Source: Rheum nobile
Lineage: Eukaryota > Streptophyta > Magnoliopsida > Caryophyllales > Polygonaceae
Direction of reading: 5' to 3'
Length of the DNA: 64,000 nucleotides
Assembly (NCBI GenBank): GCA_027886185.1
Contig: WOAB01000052.1
Coordinates: 248,001 to 312,000 of the forward strand
Made by a program: the position numbers and the translations under genes. This document shows positions 44,045 through 55,850 of this stretch, one piece after another. Position 1 is the first letter of the stretch. Each line of letters starts with the position of its first letter. The notes beneath the pieces were generated by a model. It worked only from the letters and a program-made list of their open reading frames with translations, ran no database searches and was not told the DNA's origin.

Positions 44045-46947
44045 GTAACTCTAAACCCAGTTTTTAGCCCAAAACTACTATTTTTTTACCAAACTTATAA
44101 TATTCAATTGTAAAAATCCAACTATTGTACATGCTCTAAGGGATCGATAAGATGTAGAACAAGCAATATTCCTACTCTTGAATCTCATATTGAATGTGCT
44201 AGTATTATTCCTTGTTTATCTTCAATGGTTGCAGCTTGACAACTAGGGTTCCCCTTGAAAAAGCGAAATCAATGAGAATAAGATATTTTCTTAAACTCCC
44301 AACTTAATTATTCAATGACTTGAAAAATGTTTAAATAGGAATAAAAACAACAAGAAAATAAAATAAAGTATCAGTGACAATTTTGTCCATAAGAATATAT
44401 GAACAAAATAATCACTTACAAGCATTCTTAATTATCTGAAAAATAACATGCTAAGATAAGCTAATTAAGTAAATTAATTAATTCTCGTAGGATGTTGTAC
44501 AATCTCAATAAACACCGTTTTGGAAATCTTCTCGTTCGAATTTCAACTCGACATAACCTACGAAGTTGTAGATCTTTGATCCAACATCCCAACGCATCTT
44601 GAATCAGCATGAAATCAATTTTCTATCCGAAGTTGTGGTTGCTTTATTGAACATTGTTCAAACTTGACGATAACTTGAAATCTTTAAATGACTTGTTTCG
44701 GGTGTAATCAATGTATCTGTAACACCGTATCCAAAAACTTGGGGCATTACATGGTTGTGGACCACACCTAGGTCCACCATATCTAGCATGACAAAAAGTT
44801 CATTAAATTGGATCTTCCAATAATAGCATGATGAGAAAATAACGAAAACTATTCAACTTATTATAATCTAACAATGTAAAAAAACCCAACACACATGCAA
44901 TAATCAAGATCTAACTACAGAAATGATGCAGAAGACAAAAACTATAGAAATATCTCAATTATTCCTAAGACCGATGAAATGTTCCCACACAACCAAATAA
45001 ACTCCAACAAACTCTAACTCCAACAAACAAACCAAGACACTCGTCCTAAGGCACATCATGTCGAGTTTGACCACCATTATTTGGGAAGTGTCCCCATGGG
45101 CACCAATCACAACGGGATCATTACCTAAAAAACACAATATTATCACATTAGCTAACAACCACATATGAACCAAACAAGCAAAAGAAAGCATGCAAAGCAA
45201 AACCAAAACATATTATATCTATATTAATGTATTTATCTATAGTAGTCGTAAGTAAATCAAGTCATGTCTATACTCAGTAACTGAATCATGCCAATAAAAA
45301 AATTAATACTAATAGTATAATAGTTAACCAACATATCATAACTCAAATCAATTAACAATCATATCATAACTCGAATCATTCGACAATCATACCATAACTC
45401 GAATCTACCTGCAATCTTATCATAACTTGAATCAATCGACAGTCATGGCACGCTTCAACCTCAATCCTGGTACGGCGTAAAAGTACAACTCGACTCGTTG
45501 TACATTTCTATACACCAAACTTCTAACCCCGACGAAATATCTAGTATTTACTAGAGCAATCGCCTTAACATTTTAATATTTTGAGAAGGGGCCCACCTTG
45601 CCCTATGGTTATACCCAGGGATCACATTCTCAACGACTAATTCCATCGGTGGAAACCAAATTGTAAAAAATCATAAAAACATTTCAAAACACAACTTAAC
45701 ATTTATGGTCGACTCCCAAAATATGGATCCACACACACCCCACTTACATGTTTAGCGCATATATATGGATTGTCTTGCTCCGAAACCTCAAGCCAAAGAT
45801 CCCTCATTGTCATGGTATAGATGAACGAATTCGTCACTTCATAAGTCATAGAGCAAATGATCCAGTAAACAACCATGCGATCACACCATAACCATCAAGC
45901 AAGTCATTTAAAGTCTCTTTTAAATTCTCAAGAGTTTGTCGATGAATCCAACTTTCATCCTCGCTCACTTTACCATTCATGCCTCTTTATTCCAACCGAT
46001 GGAGTTTTTTCCATCGAAGAGGACATATGCTAGAGAAGCATTTGGATCAATGGAATTCGACATCGACAGATATCTCCAAGTGCACCTGCATTGAATTGCA
46101 TCATTTGTTCACTCATCGACGTACAACAAATTCACCATGATCGTCGATGATGTTGCTAAAAAATCCAAAAAAAATGTGGAAAAGAAAAAAAAATTAGACA
46201 TGACTCACAATCACACTTTTTTCTCAACCTATATATCTCCCCAAGCTCTGAAGGCATGCATGTAGAGTTTGTGGATCATGTAGATTGAGATTGCACATTC
46301 CTCAAACAAAGAAATGAAGCAAGACATGAATTGAGAATTTCCCTCTCTCTGCTTTTGGACTCACATAAATGAAGTTACAGAGAATGAACTTGGAGATATA
46401 AATACAAGGCTAATGATACTGCCTATAACCAATACACAACCGAATAAAATCGGTAACTAGAAAACTAAGCTAGGGGCGCCATATCACTGACTCATTTCAA
46501 TAACAACCTATAACAACCTAGTTGCCACATAGTGTCTAATAAAAAAGCTTAATATGTAAAAGCCTTGTTGCAAGGTCGGATTGTTGTAAGTAGAGGTTGG
46601 GCGTGGGATGAGAGATTGTGTTTTCTAGGTTCATTATTTTATAGTACTTCACACTTACAAACAAAGAATTTCCATTATTTATACTCTTTTTGTGATTCAA
46701 ACAACATGGCATATATGAAACAATTAGAGTTGGGAGGGTCCGCCCACCGAAAGGTGGTCAATCAATACCCGGTCCGGATGTAGAATGGCAATGGGTCATT
46801 TAAACCGGGTGAATGATTTAAAAAAAGATTGGGATTTGTACTAATTTTGATATTAAAAATGTGTTAGACTAAGATTGTCATATTCTAATAAAATACTGAT
46901 GCGAAAAAACACACAAGTCATGAAACCACATGATATTAAATACAAAC
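44045..46947. other. Gene-poor region with possible reversed Gypsy LTR end
   Basis: No coding sequence is recognised; the longest ORFs are under 85 codons and match nothing. The stretch ending GGGGCATTACA at 44751 is the reverse of TGTAATGCCCC, a typical Gypsy LTR start, so a reversed LTR may end there; its other end was not found. 45320-45440 holds four irregular repeats of CAATCATATCATAACTCGAATC. Confidence 0.4.
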
Positions 46948-47809
46948 TGTAGGATCATACGTGTTAGCAATCAAAGGGAACTGGAAGTCCAGTTCCTTAG
47001 TAGCGGAATAAATAAACACAAACAGAATCAAGACAAGTTCCTTAGAGTGGGAACCTTTGATAACCAACTAGTTATCCAGGATAAAACCCACTACCTCTCT
47101 TGCAAGAGGATTTCAAAGTCTACTTCTTGTATTAATGCTTCGATTACAATCAACTAGAATAGAACACATAGATTAAGTCTTAGACACACTAAAGACTCTC
47201 TATCTAGTTCGACCTAACCAAGCAAACAACAAGCAAGCAACTTACTCAGTTCTTCTTCAAAGAACTTAGCATGTTTTCTTCTCAGCACTCTGTATTCTTC
47301 AATGCGTGAATGCGTAAAAAGTGAGAGAGGTTTTAACTACTTTATTTATATGATTTAATTGATGGAAGAAACAAATCTCCAACAACCAGATCACATAAAT
47401 AAAATAATCAAAAAGTAATCGTTAAAGATAATACTTGTTACCAAATATAATCTTTACCGATTTTACATGTTTTGTTTCCATAAAGATATACTTTAAGCTC
47501 CTAAAATATATGGAAACAGGATAAGATCTTCAAGTTCTCTCTCCAACTAAAGATCTACCCTAAACAACTCACCGTCGCTCTCCACATATTGTTCCAAGTG
47601 TTTCCAGCGTCAGCAAGCTTCAATTCCTTACGCCAGTTCCCAAGTCTGGCGTCTTCATCTCTGTCTTGTGCTTTCCGAATCCAGAGTTCCCTGTTTATCA
47701 ACACTTATGGAAATATTAATAGCAAAGTGTTTGTCATTATCAAAACTAGGAAAACTGAGGAAGGGAACTAGGTAGGGAACTAGAGTTCCCAAAAGTTCAC
47801 TTTCTAACA
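46948..47809 (-). repeat. 3' LTR of Copia element E
   Basis: It starts TGTAGGATC and ends TTCTAACA on the plus strand, the reverse complement of the LTR at 35657-36475. Confidence 0.9.
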
Positions 47810-48045
47810 ATTTCCCCCTTTTTGATGATGACAAACATGTAGAACCTGACATATCAAAATAGGCATGAATGATACGTGAGGAAAACTAGAGCACAACTAG
47901 ATGTAGAATAATCAATTTATGAATTGCATATTCCCCCTTAACAACAGATCTAGTTCTTTAATCCCCCCTTAGGATAACAACTGGTTCAGAGTTCCTTTTA
48001 GCCTATTAGTTCCAAATTGCCAAGTTCATTCCCCCTTTAGACATC
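47810..48045 (-). other. Clustered polypurine tracts of element E
   Basis: Reversed purine tracts (CCCCC followed by T runs) lie near 47812, 47932, 47963 and 48032; the first abuts the 3' LTR. The same multi-tract layout is seen in element 1. Confidence 0.7.
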
Positions 48046-48334
48046 ATCGAAAAGAGTCAGTTAGATGAATAACAAAGAGAACTTAGAGAGATAAATAAAT
48101 TAATGTTGAACTCTAGAGAAATGGCACCGTAATAAAGATTGAAAGCAAACCATAACCAGTGCAAGGAACACAAACAAGTTCATTAAATATAAGAAGAACA
48201 GAGAATACATATGCAGCATAATGATAAAATAAAATACTCAGAGACACACAAAAGAGGATCATAATATAGAAGTGAGATCCTAAGGGAACTAAGGTTCCGT
48301 GTCATCTAAGTAGGGAACTGAACACTGGCCCTCA

Positions 48335-49854
48335 CTACTTCTTGCCCTTGTCCCTGTTCTCCTCGATCTTGCTGGTGACTAACTTTTCAATTTCCTTGAC
48401 AAGAGCGGCAGATGTCTTCCACAACTCCACCACCATCTCATTGGTGAAGTTGCTACCGTTCTCCATAGCGGTAGCCACCTTGTCAAAGTCGTTAACCAAC
48501 GCAACCTCAATGTTCTCCAAACTGTGGAGGAGGACATGGGTGTCAGGAACTAGGCGAGGATCGGACTGGCCAGGAAGCAACTCTTCTTGCTCTTGCACAA
48601 CATCAGACTCCTCATCAACATGCGCCTTCTGCGCTAGATGCTTCACCGTGGTCATGGTGAGAAGGCGAGAGAAGTGGGTCTCTGCGATCTCAGGGGGGTA
48701 GAGACCAAGACGGATGTAAGGATATGGAAGAGCATGGGTGGAGTAAGCTTTGCAGAATTGCATGTGGGCTAGGGTTAGGCGGGGCAGGTCAATAGGATCT
48801 CCCAGAAGCAGCTTCTCCATTAGCACAGCGTCGGAGACAAGCACAGTGTCCCGCTTCTCCTGGCAGGGAACGATATTTTTGATGAGGAAGGTATGGAGGA
48901 TCTTCCTATCCAGGCTGAGGTATTTGGTGAGCAGGAGACCCTTAGAAGGAGCATTTCCATCCAAGACAGTTTTAAGAATGGCCGCTTTACGCTTTCTCGG
49001 CCAGTTTCTTTTGATAATCACCCCAAAGCCTTTTCCAGTTTCCAAGCCTGAGCACATATCCAATAACAGCAGCAGATAAGGGGATAAGGTTACCTCCCCA
49101 AGTGAGAATAGCATCGTGGACAGGTTGGTCGTCTTTAACAGTGACGAATTGTAGGTTCTGGTAGAAGAGACAAACCAGATCCTCATTCACAGCAAATGGC
49201 TCCGGGACCAGAGTGTCCCACCCCTGGAGTTGGAGTTTGGCATGGGCAGCGATGATGCTCTCATCATCAGTGGTGGCCCAGAATTTTGTACCAACGATGA
49301 GGGGCTCCAGAATATTGCGTTTGGCAAGAGTAAAGTCCACCTGGAAGGGAACTTGAGAGGAGGGAGTAGAGGACGGAGTTAGCGGCTTCTTGCCTTTGGC
49401 AGTAGTGGAAAGCTTGGCCTTTTTTGGCTGGGGTGGTCTCCTCAAGTTTGAGCAAGGAGATTCCAAGACCACCATTTGCAGCGCGGCGCTTGACATGGCC
49501 TGCAACAGATTGGGAGTCGCCGGGTAGTCGGAGAGAGGTGGTCGGCGTCGGAAGCATATCCACATCAATTGGATCCTCCTTGGGAGAGGGGGAGGAGTGT
49601 TGAGAGGCCTCCTTTGTCGGTGATGGGGAAGTCTTCTTGGATGGGGTGTGCTCCGACGAGGCAGAGACCGACTGGCTAGCCTCCTTTGCCGGTGAAGACG
49701 CCGTCTTGGCTGGTTCCGCCACAGGTGGGGGCACAGAGGATTATGCCTTTGCTGATGTAGCCACCTGGGAGGAGGAGGGCGTAGCTTTTTGTTTCCTGAA
49801 GGCCTCAAGAACGGCCATCTCTTCCTCAGTGATTTTGGGAATTTTGGCATCCAT
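48335..49854 (-). pseudogene. Extra ORF downstream of pol, plant-transposon-protein type
   Basis: The start ATG at 49854 gives MDAKIPKITEEEMAVLEAF. A Ser/Pro/Lys-rich region (residues about 35-130) follows. A conserved globular part then reads WATTDDESIIAAHAKLQLQG, VCLFYQNLQFVTV, LSAAVIGYVLRLG, then HTFLIKNIVPCQEKRDTVLV and DPIDLPRLTLAHM. The C-terminus is helical and ends EENRDKGKK. This pattern resembles the putative plant transposon protein domain found in accessory ORFs of LTR elements. About 506 codons, broken by TAA near 49741 and by frameshifts in a T run near 49420 and near 49050. The position between pol and 3' LTR is that of the Sirevirus envelope-like gene, but no signal peptide or membrane segment is evident. 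Confidence 0.65.
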
Positions 49855-50258
49855 TGCTTCTGATTTTGGTGGGGAGAGAAGGCAGGTAGGGATTTTTGAG
49901 AGCGCGACAATAATAGTTGTGGAGAGTAGAGAGGATTTGAGAGATTGGTGCCGCTTTAGGGTTTGCCTTGTTTCCTTTTATAATCTCCAAAGAGAATTCT
50001 ATCCAAAATTGAGCCGTTGCCAAATCTGTTCAAATAAGGGAACTGGATATCTCTTAAACGGCCACAAGATCTTCTGAACCAGAAGGGAACTCATAAATTA
50101 TCTTCATCATGAATTTTGCAGACCTATCAAATCAAAAACGGGCTTGAAATCCCCTGAAATCTTTGTGAGCACAACGGCTAAAACGACAATAACTGCTCTT
50201 GGGAAGCGAACTCTGACAGCACTTGAAATTTGAATTCTGGCCATTGCAGCATTATTCC

Positions 50259-50958
50259 TGTTTTGGGGCGAAAAGATCGGACGACCTAAATCGCCTTAGA
50301 CGGGGTAACTAGTCGATCGGACGATGGGAAATAATCCAAACCAAGCAAATAATAGATAAACAAGAAATAAATATATAATAGCAAGATGATTTTATTAGAT
50401 ATCATGTGAATCGGATTAGATCGCAATACAACTTGTCGTAATAATATCAGAGATCGAGTGGGACTCGACCGGTGACTTGTGAATGGCGACCGGCAGGGGT
50501 CAGGCGTAGGCAGCCGTTTGGAGAGCTAGATGAAGAGCGAGAGTGCTATTCTGGTGAGTTTGCTAAGTGAGAATGCGTGTCCTTTGCTTAGTTGTGAGTT
50601 CCCTGATCTTATCTTCTTCGTCGTTCCAAATATGGTAAGTCCCTTTACTCTTGTGGCCGTTGCACCGTTTTTATGTTTTTATCTTCAATACCGAGTGTAA
50701 TGGCAAGGATTTCGACGTTGAATTACTGGCAATTAAGGTGTTTGAACGTTGCAGATGTTGCATGATCTGAGCATTAAATGCATGGCGAGATCTCCGCGAT
50801 CTTGTCGGACGACTCTTGACTGGAGAGGTTTTGTCGGGTGTCGCTCGACCAGAGAAGCCTTGTCGACTCCTCTGAACTCGTCTGCCATTCTCCCGATTTG
50901 CAGTGGGCTTGGGCTCGGTCCTCTCGATCTGTCTTCTCTGGAGAATCCAGGCCCAACA
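50259..50958 (-). repeat. 3' LTR of Tat element
   Basis: Plus-strand termini TGTTTTGGGG and GGCCCAACA. The adjacent ATAGCCCCAAATT (50959-50971) is the reversed polypurine tract. Confidence 0.93.
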
Positions 50959-50971
50959 ATAGCCCCAAATT

Positions 50972-51265
50972 GCTATGGGCTTACGGTTTAGGCAAGTAGA
51001 CCGGGATCCATGGCAACTTCCTTGGACATGATCTTCACCGTCCTTTTTGGCGCGGTTGCACAAGTCGACGTGGCGTGCGATTAGGGCACGATGCGACGTC
51101 TTCTACAGATCATGATTTCCTTCCATAAATTCTGAGCAGGGGGAGCGATTAGTCTTCATCTCCTTCCTTTGCAAGTTTCTGGTAAGCCTTTCGGTCTCTC
51201 TTGCCATTTGCTTTCTGATTTTCTTAGCCATAGCCCTCCGATTTCCTCCCCTCTCTATTCTCGAC
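50972..51265 (+). promoter_or_regulatory. Upstream region of antisense gene
   Basis: About 290 bases between the LTR and the ATG of the antisense gene. The stretch CGGTCTCTCTTGCC and other CT-rich runs at 51160-51260 look like a plant 5' untranslated leader. No clear TATA box is seen, so the promoter could lie in the LTR. Confidence 0.3.
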
Positions 51266-53201
51266 ATGGTCTCTCTCGAGGCTTCTGAGTCGTCGAAGAC
51301 TCTTTCCCATGCCGGAGAGGGCGATACTTCTCCTTATTTCCTCCTAACAGAGTCGGACGCGCTGGTTAGCAATTTGTCAGAGGCAGAGCTGGTTCAAGTC
51401 CTCGAAGTCGGGGGCTTTCCTCCGGAGACGATTGCTACGCTACCTGAGCCGGACGAGAGGGCCGACGCGCGCTACAAAGGGTGGATTTGCTTCTATGTGT
51501 ACCCGTTTAGGATAGGGCATAAGTTCCCATTCTCTCCTCTTGTTAGAGATTTTCTAGCTACCTTGGCGTTAACGCCGTGTCAAGTGATGCCTCAAGCTTG
51601 GAGAGTCCTTAGGGTTTTAGACTTAGTGAATGAGCAAACTGGTGCTGGTTTTGATTTCGACGCCTTGTGGTATAATTACTTCATCGGGTCGAAGAGTTCT
51701 TCCCATGTGCAACTGCGTGTCCGACGAGGTCGGAAGCCTTTGGTGCAAACTCCCGATGTGAACGACCGTGGATGGGGGTCGAAATACTTTTTTGTCAAAC
51801 GATCTTCTCTGGAGAAGGAAGGAGAATGTCCTTTTCTGTTGTCGGAGTGGCGGATCGACAGTATGTACTTTGTTATCTCTTTCACGCGTTTATGCGTTTT
51901 TAACACTCTGTTTTTAACTTTCCCTTTTTGTAGTCCCTGAACCGGAAGAATTGGAAGCTAGCAGCCGATCGGAGGCTTTGTCAAAGATTGTGCTTGAAGT
52001 TCCCGCGTCTGAGAGGAAATTCGTCAACGTCAATTTGCTGGCACCAACTCCTCCCCCACAGGAAGATATGTCGAATGTTTCTTCATCCCATGCGAAAGGT
52101 AGACTTTCGGCTTTAGGAATATTTTCGTTGTTTTTCGCTTTGTCGTATATTTTAGGATTTCTCCCTTTTTGATGCTCTGTCGTGTTAGGTTCCCCTGGAG
52201 GTCGGTCGAGTGCTCGACTGAGAGTGGCGTCTGGAAAAGGTTTGATCGAGCAAAGGAAAGCTGCAGCTAAGGCGGCGTCGAGTAAGCCGGTCCTAACTGA
52301 CCTGTCGACTGCGACGAAAGCTGGCTCTAAGAGAAAAATGAGCGCTCGTTACGACGATGCTAAGATGGAGGACATCCCTAAGAAGAAAGGCGTGACTGCC
52401 GAGGGGGTTGACAAGATTGGTGTCGCTGGGCCATCGATCGTTGATCTCTTCCGTGCTCAAGATCCGACTTTGAAGTCGGAGGTTAAGGATGTTTCTCCCC
52501 TGGACTGCATTGGTGAAGCAGGCAGTTCCGCGTGGAGGGTATGTTGGCCCTTGTCTTGTGCGTTTTTGTATTTATTTTGTTTCGACTTCGCTTTCTGAGT
52601 TGTGTATTTGCGTTGTCGTATGCCTTTTTGTCAGGCTTTTCAGTATTTCTTGGGAGCTTATTCCGGTGTCCAAGTAATGCTTTCTAAGGATGAGGACAGG
52701 GCTGCTATGTCAGAGTCCGACCTCGCCTCTTTAAGGACCAAGCTGGAGGGAGCTGAGAGTCGCTGTCGAGAGACAGAGCGTCATCTCACCAGGGAGCTGA
52801 AGAGCTACCAAGGGGAGATGTCTGTATGTCAAAGGGAGTTTGAGGAGTGCAGGGCAAGCATTGAGGAGGAAGTGAAGCGAGCTAGGATTGCCGACGGTCA
52901 GATTGGTGGCGATGTGGGGGCCTTCTATGCTGTGAAGTCGCGCATTGAGATGATTGAAGAATTCAATGAGGGCAAGCATGAGCTCTGGGACCTGAAGGCG
53001 GAGAGGGAGACTTTGGACTCCATGTTCCCAAAAGGCGACCCTGGTCAAGAGATGTTCTACTTAGCCGGCGTCGGAGAGGAGGCGGTGGATGAAGATGTCG
53101 ATGAGGACGAAGCTCATTCTGACGATGCCAAGCCGGCCGATAAGACAGCCCCATTGGAGCCAGCCCCCGTCGAAGATAATGTTGGTGTGTCTGATGCTTG
53201 A
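51266..53201 (+). CDS. Spliced antisense gene of Tat element (4 exons, about 558 aa)
   Basis: The exons are 51266-51860, 51934-52098, 52189-52538 and 52635-53201. The introns are 73, 90 and 96 bases, all GT-AG with pyrimidine-rich acceptors. The frame is preserved at each junction, for a total of 1677 bases including the stop. Residues about 25-200 (DALVSNLSEAELVQ, YPFRIGHKFPFSPLVRDFLA, VMPQAWRVLRVLDL, LWYNYFIG, KYFFVKR) resemble the 'putative gypsy type transposon' domain. The middle is basic and low-complexity (KRKMSARYDDAKMEDIPKKK). Residues about 390-500 form a coiled coil (ESDLASLRTKLEGAESRCRE) and the end is very acidic. It runs opposite to pol, between integrase and 3' LTR. Open coding frames after splicing contrast with the decayed pol. 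Its function is unknown; antisense accessory ORFs are described in Tat elements such as Grande. Confidence 0.8.
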
Positions 53202-54026
53202 CTTATTTGTCCCCTTTGTGTTGGGTTTTTAAACATTTGGTGTCTGTATGTTTTGGCGACCCGTCCATCATCGCGGGTCACAAGATGTTTCTGTTTGATG
53301 AAGTCCTACAAATGTGTAGGCAGACAATTATGGTTTGGCGACCCGTCCACCATCGTGGGTCGCGTATTTATAGAAAATGCTTCTTATTTCGATGCAAAAA
53401 TGTGTTTTTACACGTAGAATTGTATACTAGCGTGTTTCGTACATGTTTACGATAGATAGATGTTGTCGACGACGTTTAGTATGTCGTGTATGTCGGTTTC
53501 GCCCGTGTGCTCCATCGAGTGGGGTTTCACCGTATGTATGTATGTAGAGCAGGCCTGTGATGTGTTTGTGTATGTGTTAGTCATGACGTTATGCCGGGGA
53601 GGTAAGCAATATATAATAAGGTGTTTGTTCCTTATGTTTAATTGTGTGAATGTAATAAGGTGTTGTACCTTATGTTTTGTATAAGGCAGGCGGTGTGCCG
53701 ACGTGCCTGTGTTGTCATCTCCCCGTAATCCGATCGATCGTGTAATGTAAGCGCTATATGTGGATGACATGATCCATTTGCGGACGACTGGGTCCAATGT
53801 AAATGATGTTCTGCATTTGTATTTTTGTAAGGAGGAAGTCCTCGCTTGGTGTCAAGGCGATGATATATAAAGGAAAGTGGCGATGTATATGCGATAGCAT
53901 GCGATACATATGCGATAGATGGCAAAGTACATGCGATATGTATGCGACAGGTGGCAATGTACATGCGATAACATGAGATATGTATGCGATGCATAGAGTT
54001 TTGTGTGATGTTTTTACCTTATTGGT
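53202..54026. other. Tat non-coding region with short repeats
   Basis: This lies between the stop of the antisense gene and the stop of integrase, where the two transcripts converge. Two copies of a GGCGACCCGTCCAYCATCG unit with the inverted arms GACCC/GGGTC lie at 53258-53280 and 53337-53361. 53880-53995 is a cluster of TATGCGATA/CATGCGATA units. No gene. Terminators for either strand would be expected here but are not recognisable. Confidence 0.6.
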
Positions 54027-55150
54027 TCAGAAATGGTAGAGCTTAAGATGTGTTGCGTTCCAACTCCTCGGGATTGGTTGTCCGTCTTTGTCTTCTAGTT
54101 GATATGCTCCTTGTCCGACCACTTCGGTGATCAAGTAAGGTCCTTCCCATTGTGGTGCTAGCTTTCCGTCGGATGGGTTCTTGGTGTTCTGGAATGTCTT
54201 CCTTAGGACCCAGTCTCCGACCTTGAATGCCTTGATCCGGACGTTCTTGTTGTAGCTCCTCGCGACTTGTTGTTGGAACTTGACCATTCTGATTCGAGCT
54301 TTCTCCCTGATTTCGTCCACAGTGTCGAGATTATGTGCTAGTTCAATGTCGTTTTGTTCGTTTGTTTGGAGGTTGCAGCGAGCGGTCGGAACCAGTAGCT
54401 CAACCGGGATGACTGATTTGCTCCCGTAGACGAGAGAGAAAGGCGATTGCCCAGTCACATTCTTTGGAGTGGTCCTGTCGGACCAGAGAATGAGTGGGAG
54501 CTCGTCTGCCCATTTGCCTTTAGCCCCTGTGAGGCGTTTCTTGAGGTTATTGATAATGATCTTGTTGCTGGATTCGGCCTGTCCATTGGATTGCGGATAC
54601 CGAGGTGTAGATGTAACCAATTTGATGTTCCATTGGTCGCAAAAGGTTCGAGTCTTATGACTGATGAATTGGGAGCCGTTGTCGCACACGATTTCGGATG
54701 GGACGCCAAATCTGCACAAGATGTTGCGTTTTATGAATGAAATGATGTGTTGATCTTTTACCTCTCTGTAGGCTTTGGCTTCGATCCATTTAGAGAAGTA
54801 GTCTGTCATAGCGAGGAAGAAGACTCTTTGACCCGACGCGGGATGGAGCTTTCCGACGATGTCCATTCCCCATCTCATAAAGGGCCATGGAGCTAGGGTC
54901 GGATGGAGGAGCTCTGATGGTTGATGACGTACGGGTGCGTCCGCTGACAGGCATCACACCTCTTGGTGTATTCCATGGTGTCTTTGTTCATCGTTGGCCA
55001 ATAGTACCCGTTTTGTAGGGCCTTTCCCGAGAGGCTTCGTCCGCCGGTGTGGTTGCCACACTCTCCTTCGTGTAATGATTGTAAGATACGTCCGACATCT
55101 GGAGTCTTAAGGCATCGTAGGAGTAGCCCTGTAACAGATCTTTTGTACAA
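54027..55150 (-). pseudogene. Tat integrase
   Basis: Minus strand: zinc domain at 55150-54893 (EGECGNHTGG, then WPTMNKDTMEYTKRCDACQR), a frameshift near 54885, then the core with Asp in MDIVGKL, Asp in IVCDNGSQF and Glu in NGQAESSNKII, all present. The C-terminus is GDWVLRKTF ... KLAPQWEGPYLITEVVGQGA, ending LKLYHF and stop. The integrase inserts the DNA copy in the nucleus. The core ORF is open for 283 codons. Confidence 0.9.
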
Positions 55151-55159
55151 GATGTTGTC

Positions 55160-55850
55160 AGTAATATCATAAGAGAGTGCTTATACCTTAAACTTTTTTG
55201 CTTCCGTCTTGTCGTCTGGTAAAATACCATCTTTTAGCCACTTGATGTAAGGTAGCATCCAGTCGTCATTGGTGTCGACGATGTCTTCTTCTGGTCGATC
55301 GCCTATCTCCATGGCGACGAGTTCTTCAAGTGGTGTTGTCAACTCGAAGGATGTCTTTGGGACGGCCGGCGTCATAACGTGGGCCAATGGTATGTGTGGA
55401 AATTCTTTTGGGTCTAGGACGGATCCCAGATTGGCGAGCGCGTCGGTTGGGAGTTAAGATCCCTGGGCACCTGTCGGATGTTGAATGTTTGGAATTGTCC
55501 GATCAGTTTCTTGGCTACCTCCAGGTAGGCTATCATTCTGGTGTCTTTGGCATTGTACGATCCCTGTATTTGGTTTATGACCAGTAAGGAGTCGCAAACG
55601 ACTTCGATCTCTTGGACTCCCAGATCGCGAGCCAAGATGAGTCCGAATATGAGTGCTTCGTACTCAGCCTCGTTGTTAGTCGCATCCCACTCACATCTGA
55701 CAGCCTGGGCTATCTTGTCCCCCTATGGCAATTTCCGTACGACCCCAACCCCCGATCCTCTGGCGTTCGATGCCCCATCTGTGTGGAGCTCCCATGTACC
55801 TGTCTCGTCTGTCGCGAGTAGTTGATTTGCTTCTTTTGCGGCTTCTTGCT
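55160..55850 (-). pseudogene. Tat archaeal-type RNase H (second RNase H)
   Basis: Minus strand: TWELHTDGASNARGSGVGVV near 55810, a TAG near 55725, CEWDATNNEAEYEALIFGL near 55670, and VVCDSLLVINQIQG near 55590, supplying Asp, Glu and Asp. A one-base shift near 55460 puts the final DALANLGS in another frame, which continues to 55181. A second RNase H of archaeal type between the usual RNase H and integrase is characteristic of Tat elements. Confidence 0.85.
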
